Source: Gordionus sp. m RMFG-2023
Taxonomy: Eukaryota; Nematomorpha; Gordioida; Chordodea; Parachordodidae
Length of the DNA stretch: 64,000 nt
Direction of reading: 5' to 3'
Assembly: GCF_954871325.1 (NCBI RefSeq)
Contig: NC_088775.1
Coordinates: 3,509,511-3,573,510, forward strand
Positions 60,020-64,000 of the stretch are shown piece by piece. The notes beneath the pieces were generated by a model. It worked only from the letters and a program-made list of their open reading frames with translations. It was not told the DNA's origin and searched no databases. Every line of letters starts with the position of its first letter. Position 1 is the stretch's first letter. The position numbers and the translations under genes were made by a program.

Positions 60020-60096
60020 TTACCAGGATTGAACCTGCGTCCTTGTTCATACTTCTGTTTCCAAGCATACATCTAACCCATTAGGCCACCCCGGCT
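60020..60096 (-). repeat. tRNA-like head (SINE-type) directly upstream of the LINE 5' end
   Basis: On the minus strand an A box TGGCCTAATGGGTTAGATG (60088-60070) and a B box GGTTCAATCC (60035-60026) are spaced as in tRNA-derived RNA polymerase III promoters. The first bases GCCGGGG have no matching acceptor strand at the 3' side, and the anticodon arm is not clean, so this is a tRNA-derived SINE head and not a functional tRNA. It abuts the LINE 5' region in the same orientation. Confidence 0.65.
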
Positions 60097-62857
60097 AATA
60101 TAGGCTCTCATAAGTTACATAAATAAGAAAAATTTAGAGCTTAAAGCATTGATATTTGAATTTCTTTTAAAATGTGGTGGGGGGGGGGGTGGGTAAAAAT
60201 TAAAGAATATTAGACACTAGCGAGAATATAATGAGTATAATTACAAAGAATATATTCAAGCCAATATCCGATTTGAAAATTTTGCATGCCATAAGTTTGT
60301 ATACATTATTATGAAGCGGAAAATATTGAATGAATTCCCGTGATTACCAATTTAGAATTAAAATAATTAGGAGCCACGCGATTCGTGTGAATGTATCTTA
60401 CCGAGCTCACTCCCCAATATTTTTTATGCATGACAACCTTACCGGATTAGAATTTTATTCTACAAGCTCTTTTACTTTGTCCACAATGGTAATTAGGATT
60501 AAGTTATCATTTGGAAAATATTACATTTATTCTACAAGTCGTTTTTTTTAAAATATATCAGAGCTATCAAGGGCCTTGGCCGGAGGGGCGGGCCGTATTT
60601 TAATTTTTTAAATATACCCAAGCTGTGTCTAAAATTCTTCTTTTTACAAAAAAATACGTTGGTCGGGTTTAAAAAAAATACCCGGATCATATATTTTAAA
60701 ACCGAATTAAGTCGCCATTATAAGCTATGAAAATTTTAAAAATAAATGTAATAAAACTTTTCAAAATTAGGCGCAAAGGTGGATGGATTCTTCCTTAAAC
60801 CCTGATACAATTTTGGCTCATTTCAGGTCTTGAAGCCATTATAAAATTAAAATGTTCTCCGCAAAACTTCTCTTGATATATGTCGTATATGTAAATACGT
60901 TTACATTTTATATTTTTTTTTTACGGGAAATGCCAATCAACCGATTAAAATAAGGTTGATTGGATATAAAATTAGATGTAATATTGTAGTTATATAATAT
61001 AGATTTGATATTATAATTATTATTTTTTTTGGAATTAATTTGAAAAATTTTTTTCCTGATTTAACTTGAAAGCCACGTTAAAAGCATGACCTATTCTATC
61101 ACCCTATAAAAAGATTCATTAAAAAATATTATTTTATAAGGAATAGGGGGGGGGGGGGTAAAATTTTGATGGGAAGGGGGGGGGAGGTAATATCGTCATT
61201 AGCTTAGGATGGTGTTTAGGTCCCTGAAGTAATTCCATACATGTTGATAAGAATTATTGATATTATCTTAAATAAAGATTTATTATTATTGACTTTTGAG
61301 TTATTTAAATTTTGGATTGTCATTTAGTTTTTCTTGGTTTTCTGATTTGTAATTTCGTATAATCTTTGATAGTTGTTTTTTTAGAAGGGTTGGGTTTAGT
61401 TTCGAGGATTTGTTTAGGTAGATTTTGTTTAGTTTGTGTTTTTAGGGTTTTTTTAATATAGAAAGAGATATATACTGTTTTGTAACAAATAATTAATTTC
61501 AATTATTATTTGTAAATAAATTTTTTTAATGATAATAAAGCGCCAACCTGCGGATTAACATTCATAAAATTAGGTTTTAAATTTGATTGAAGTTTTATTT
61601 CATTTTAACAGGTAAATGATTGTTTGATACAAACAAATTTTTTAAAATATTATTTATAAAAAATAAATTACTAATAATGATATAATATAAACTTATAAAA
61701 ATTATCAAAAATTCGTTGTTAAATAACATCATAATTGAGGCATCAATTGATTACTATAAATGCTCATATTTTAATTAAAGTTAAAAGTTGATAACATTAT
61801 GACATATTTTTCTTTGATATGATAATAAATGATAAAAATAATTTGAAAAATGAGTTTTAAAATTTTTAAAAAAATTGTGTTGTTTTTACAAACCCAAATC
61901 AGTTGCAAAATGCTTAAATCTAAGCTACTCACCAAAATATATGAAATTTGGAATATATATTTGATGAAGATACTGAAGAATTTAGAACATAATAATAAAT
62001 CGTTTTTATTTAATATCAATTTTAGCAAGGCTGGGGTTTCATATACCCCAATGAAGTATCGAAGGGTTAAGCATTACTTGCTCATTAAATATAAAGATTT
62101 ATTTTTATTCTACCTTACCCTTCAACTTCTAGAAACAAAGCAAATGAAAGAAAAAGACTAAGAGAATGTGGTGATACCTATATCAATATTAAAGGTGATT
62201 TGAAAAGAGTAAGGATGGTTCAGAATGATCATTCTAATAAATGTACATTTCAATAAAAAAGTTAAATCAGAGTAAAATTATTTATGATACTTTTTGGAGA
62301 TTAGCTTAAGCTAAATAGCAAATTTATTGTTAGGCTTAGGACTCCATGTAAGAGAAGGATAAAAGATTCTTTAAATTATAAAAACTATTCATACTTATAT
62401 ATATTTAAAGTGGAGAATGTTAAAGTTAGAGTTTGAGATAATTTTTCTTACAAACACTTGTCATAGGTTATGAACATATTAGTTATTTCTTTAACAATTT
62501 ATATCAAAATACTGGAAACAGGCAAAGAGATTCTTCAAAAAAGTACTTTAGGGGGGTGGGAGTCTCAATTATATATGATTTATATTCTAAAAAATGTGAT
62601 GAATTATCATGAATTCCTGTTAAAGATCATTATATTACATATACATAGGTCAAATTCAAATAAATGCTTTTTACGCCAATATTAACTTTATGTTGTAATA
62701 TATAATATTATAATGAATGTAATAATAAATTTCATAATATTTTAATTTATGCCACAATTAATGTTTGGTCATTTGTGGCAGAGTCTTATTCCGATTCATA
62801 TACAATATTATTATTTTCTTTTATTTTTTAATCACTCTTAAGTTATAATATACTCTT
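60097..62857. other. Gene-free stretch with repeat D copy and G runs
   Basis: Contains long G runs (60176-60192; 61147-61159; 61176-61185), a CGGGC patch (60570-60690), and repeat D copy 3, split into 60740-60905 and 61500-61770 by about 590 bp of other AT-rich DNA. The frames at 61771-62161 and 62470-62685 are AT-rich and not called. Confidence 0.45.
60740..61770. repeat. Dispersed repeat family D, copy 3 (split)
   Basis: The left part matches 44260-44400 (CCCTGATACAA, TTTCAGGTCTTGAA). The right part (61500-61770) matches 49670-49925 (GCGGATTAA, TTTTAACAGGTAA, ATCAATTGATTA). The order is as in copy 1, interrupted by about 590 bp that include a G run. Confidence 0.6.
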
Positions 62858-63200
62858 ACCAATTTTTCTATTGTAGAAGTCTTCAATCGATTTCTGTTTT
62901 TCGTATGAATATTTCCCTAAACCGACCAATTTCTTTCTGTAGAAGTCGAACTAGGAAATGTTAGTAAAATATTAGCCACTTCTCTTAATGTGCAAGGTGG
63001 GCAAAGCGCATTACACAAATTTCGTTTCTTATGGAAGTTACCACTTTCCACATATTTTGAATATTAAATATGCCGCTTTTAATTCTGAAAGCTTCATCAA
63101 ATTCAGTATTATTAAAATGCTCCCCTTGATATTAGGAGTCCAATAAATAAACCGTATCGTGAGCATATGTATTTAGATCATTTTATTATTCTTTTTTTAA
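62858..63200 (-). pseudogene. hAT transposase remnant, C-terminal dimerisation region
   Basis: On the minus strand ILLTFPSSTSTERNWSV (about 62975-62922) followed by GNIHTKNRNRL matches the hAT dimerisation signature (PSS...ERNWS...IH.KKRNRL). Upstream, a stretch with FNNTEFDEAFRIKSG and MWKVVTSIRNEICVM continues to about 63180. Stops and frame changes interrupt it. Related in kind to, but clearly different from, the hAT element at 8842-11757. Element ends were not found. Confidence 0.7.
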
Positions 63201-64000
63201 AACATAATTTATTTTGTTCAGATGCAAAAAATATAGAATCAGGGAAAGTAGTTTTGTCAAAAAGCTCTATTCGGTTGGATTTTAAAAAACGGTCCGATTA
63301 AGATTTTAACTAAAATAACATTAAGCGAGCTTAAAGATTTTGCTAACAGCTGGCAGAATGCTTGGACATCTTTTATCCAAATATCAATGACAATATCATT
63401 TTAGCTAACATCTTTCAAGCATCTCATTTTCTACGTGGACTAAAGTTCATTTATCCCTTTACACTTTCAACAATGAGGTAGCTAAAGGTTGGAGTAATAA
63501 CTAAAAATTTTAAATTTTCGTCCAAAATTTTTTTTCATCTATATATATAATCCCAAAAAATGTCAATCAAATTTAGCCAATAGTTTTCTTTTAAATATTA
63601 TTTGTCCAATCAAAATGATTATAGCAGTCACAGTCACAACTGTGACATTATATAGTCAATTATTTTACCTGATAATAGTCAATTATAATTTTGTTAATAT
63701 ATTATGTAATATTCTACTTCTTTATTAATTATTGGACGTTTGTCCTACTTAAATAGGGAGTGATTCTTAATAATATTTAATTAATATTAACAAATTCGGA
63801 AGTATTTAAGTTATGTTAAATTGTAGTTTTAATCTCCATGATATTTAGCGCCATCTATAATATTATATTTTATTTTAAATAGCATTATATTTCTAAGTTG
63901 AAAAGTAAATATTTTGTCTTAATTGATGTCAAATATAATGTTCTTTCTATATATCTATAATTTATCTATCTATCTATCATAGCAATTTTAAGCCAATTTA
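63201..64000. other. Right edge: possible further hAT debris, otherwise nothing
   Basis: 63240-63470 is less AT-rich and may be older hAT coding sequence on the minus strand, but no motif was recognised. A short TCTA run lies at 63967-63979. No gene supported. Confidence 0.35.

Noticed and set aside
60020-60096. Functional tRNA gene on the minus strand
   Set aside because: A and B boxes are present, but acceptor and anticodon stems do not pair; better read as a SINE head.
61771-62685. Three ORFs of 71-103 codons
   Set aside because: AT-rich, overlapping on opposite strands, with no motif.

Overview
The window looks like animal nuclear DNA, most likely from an arthropod and probably an insect. 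It is very AT-rich and has spliced genes with GT-AG introns. It carries a kinesin-6 gene whose start resembles KIF23/Pavarotti, a BTB-BACK family exon, and many transposable element remains (hAT, Tc1/mariner-like, RTE LINE, LTR-type, fold-back MITEs). The species cannot be fixed from the sequence alone. Nothing bacterial, no CRISPR array and no rRNA gene is visible.

Left third (1-22 kb). The minus strand carries the first four coding exons of a kinesin-6 gene (4378 down to 2181, continuing off the left edge), a three-exon 153-residue gene of unknown function (15341-13813) and a tiny two-exon gene (16775-16505). Introns come in two classes: very short (34, 41, 67 and 69 nt) and kilobase-long, the latter holding repeats. 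Around them lie a LINE-like fragment (5.1-5.6 kb), a rearranged hAT transposon with recognisable ends and target duplication (8842-11757), three palindromic MITEs (6.7, 14.5 and 22.7 kb) and an old LTR-type element (19.1-20.8 kb).

Middle (22-41 kb). A decayed reverse-transcriptase element (23.65-25.36 kb) is flanked by direct repeats. Next comes a 1.16-kb element with inverted ends. A plus-strand gene follows, with a BACK-domain exon (28441-28754), a phase-compatible small exon (32779-32878) and a long terminal exon (33139-34551). Its large intron contains a 370-bp TTTC microsatellite. A second TTTC/TTCTC tract lies at 36.2-36.5 kb. At 38.9-41.1 kb a 0.66-kb inverted repeat carries coding-like, comparatively GC-rich, broken sequence of unknown origin.

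Right third (41-64 kb). This part is dominated by mobile DNA: a short non-autonomous LTR element with near-identical LTRs and a 5-bp target duplication (44848-46786); a 373-bp fold-back; a Tc1/mariner-like transposon with about 132-bp inverted repeats and a nearly complete transposase (50115-51789); a 2.76-kb tandem duplication that starts inside that transposon and carries a truncated second copy of it (51238-56832); a broken RTE-type LINE preceded by a tRNA-like head (60.1-56.9 kb, minus); and a second hAT transposase remnant (62.86-63.2 kb). I found no convincing host gene right of 34.6 kb.

The host genes do not form a visible pathway. The kinesin acts in cytokinesis, the BACK-domain protein is probably a protein-interaction or ubiquitin-ligase adaptor, and the two small genes are unknown. 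The most unusual items are the DD30E-spaced transposase and its tandem duplication, the palindromic MITEs whose two arms change together, and the inverted coding-like fossil at 39-41 kb.
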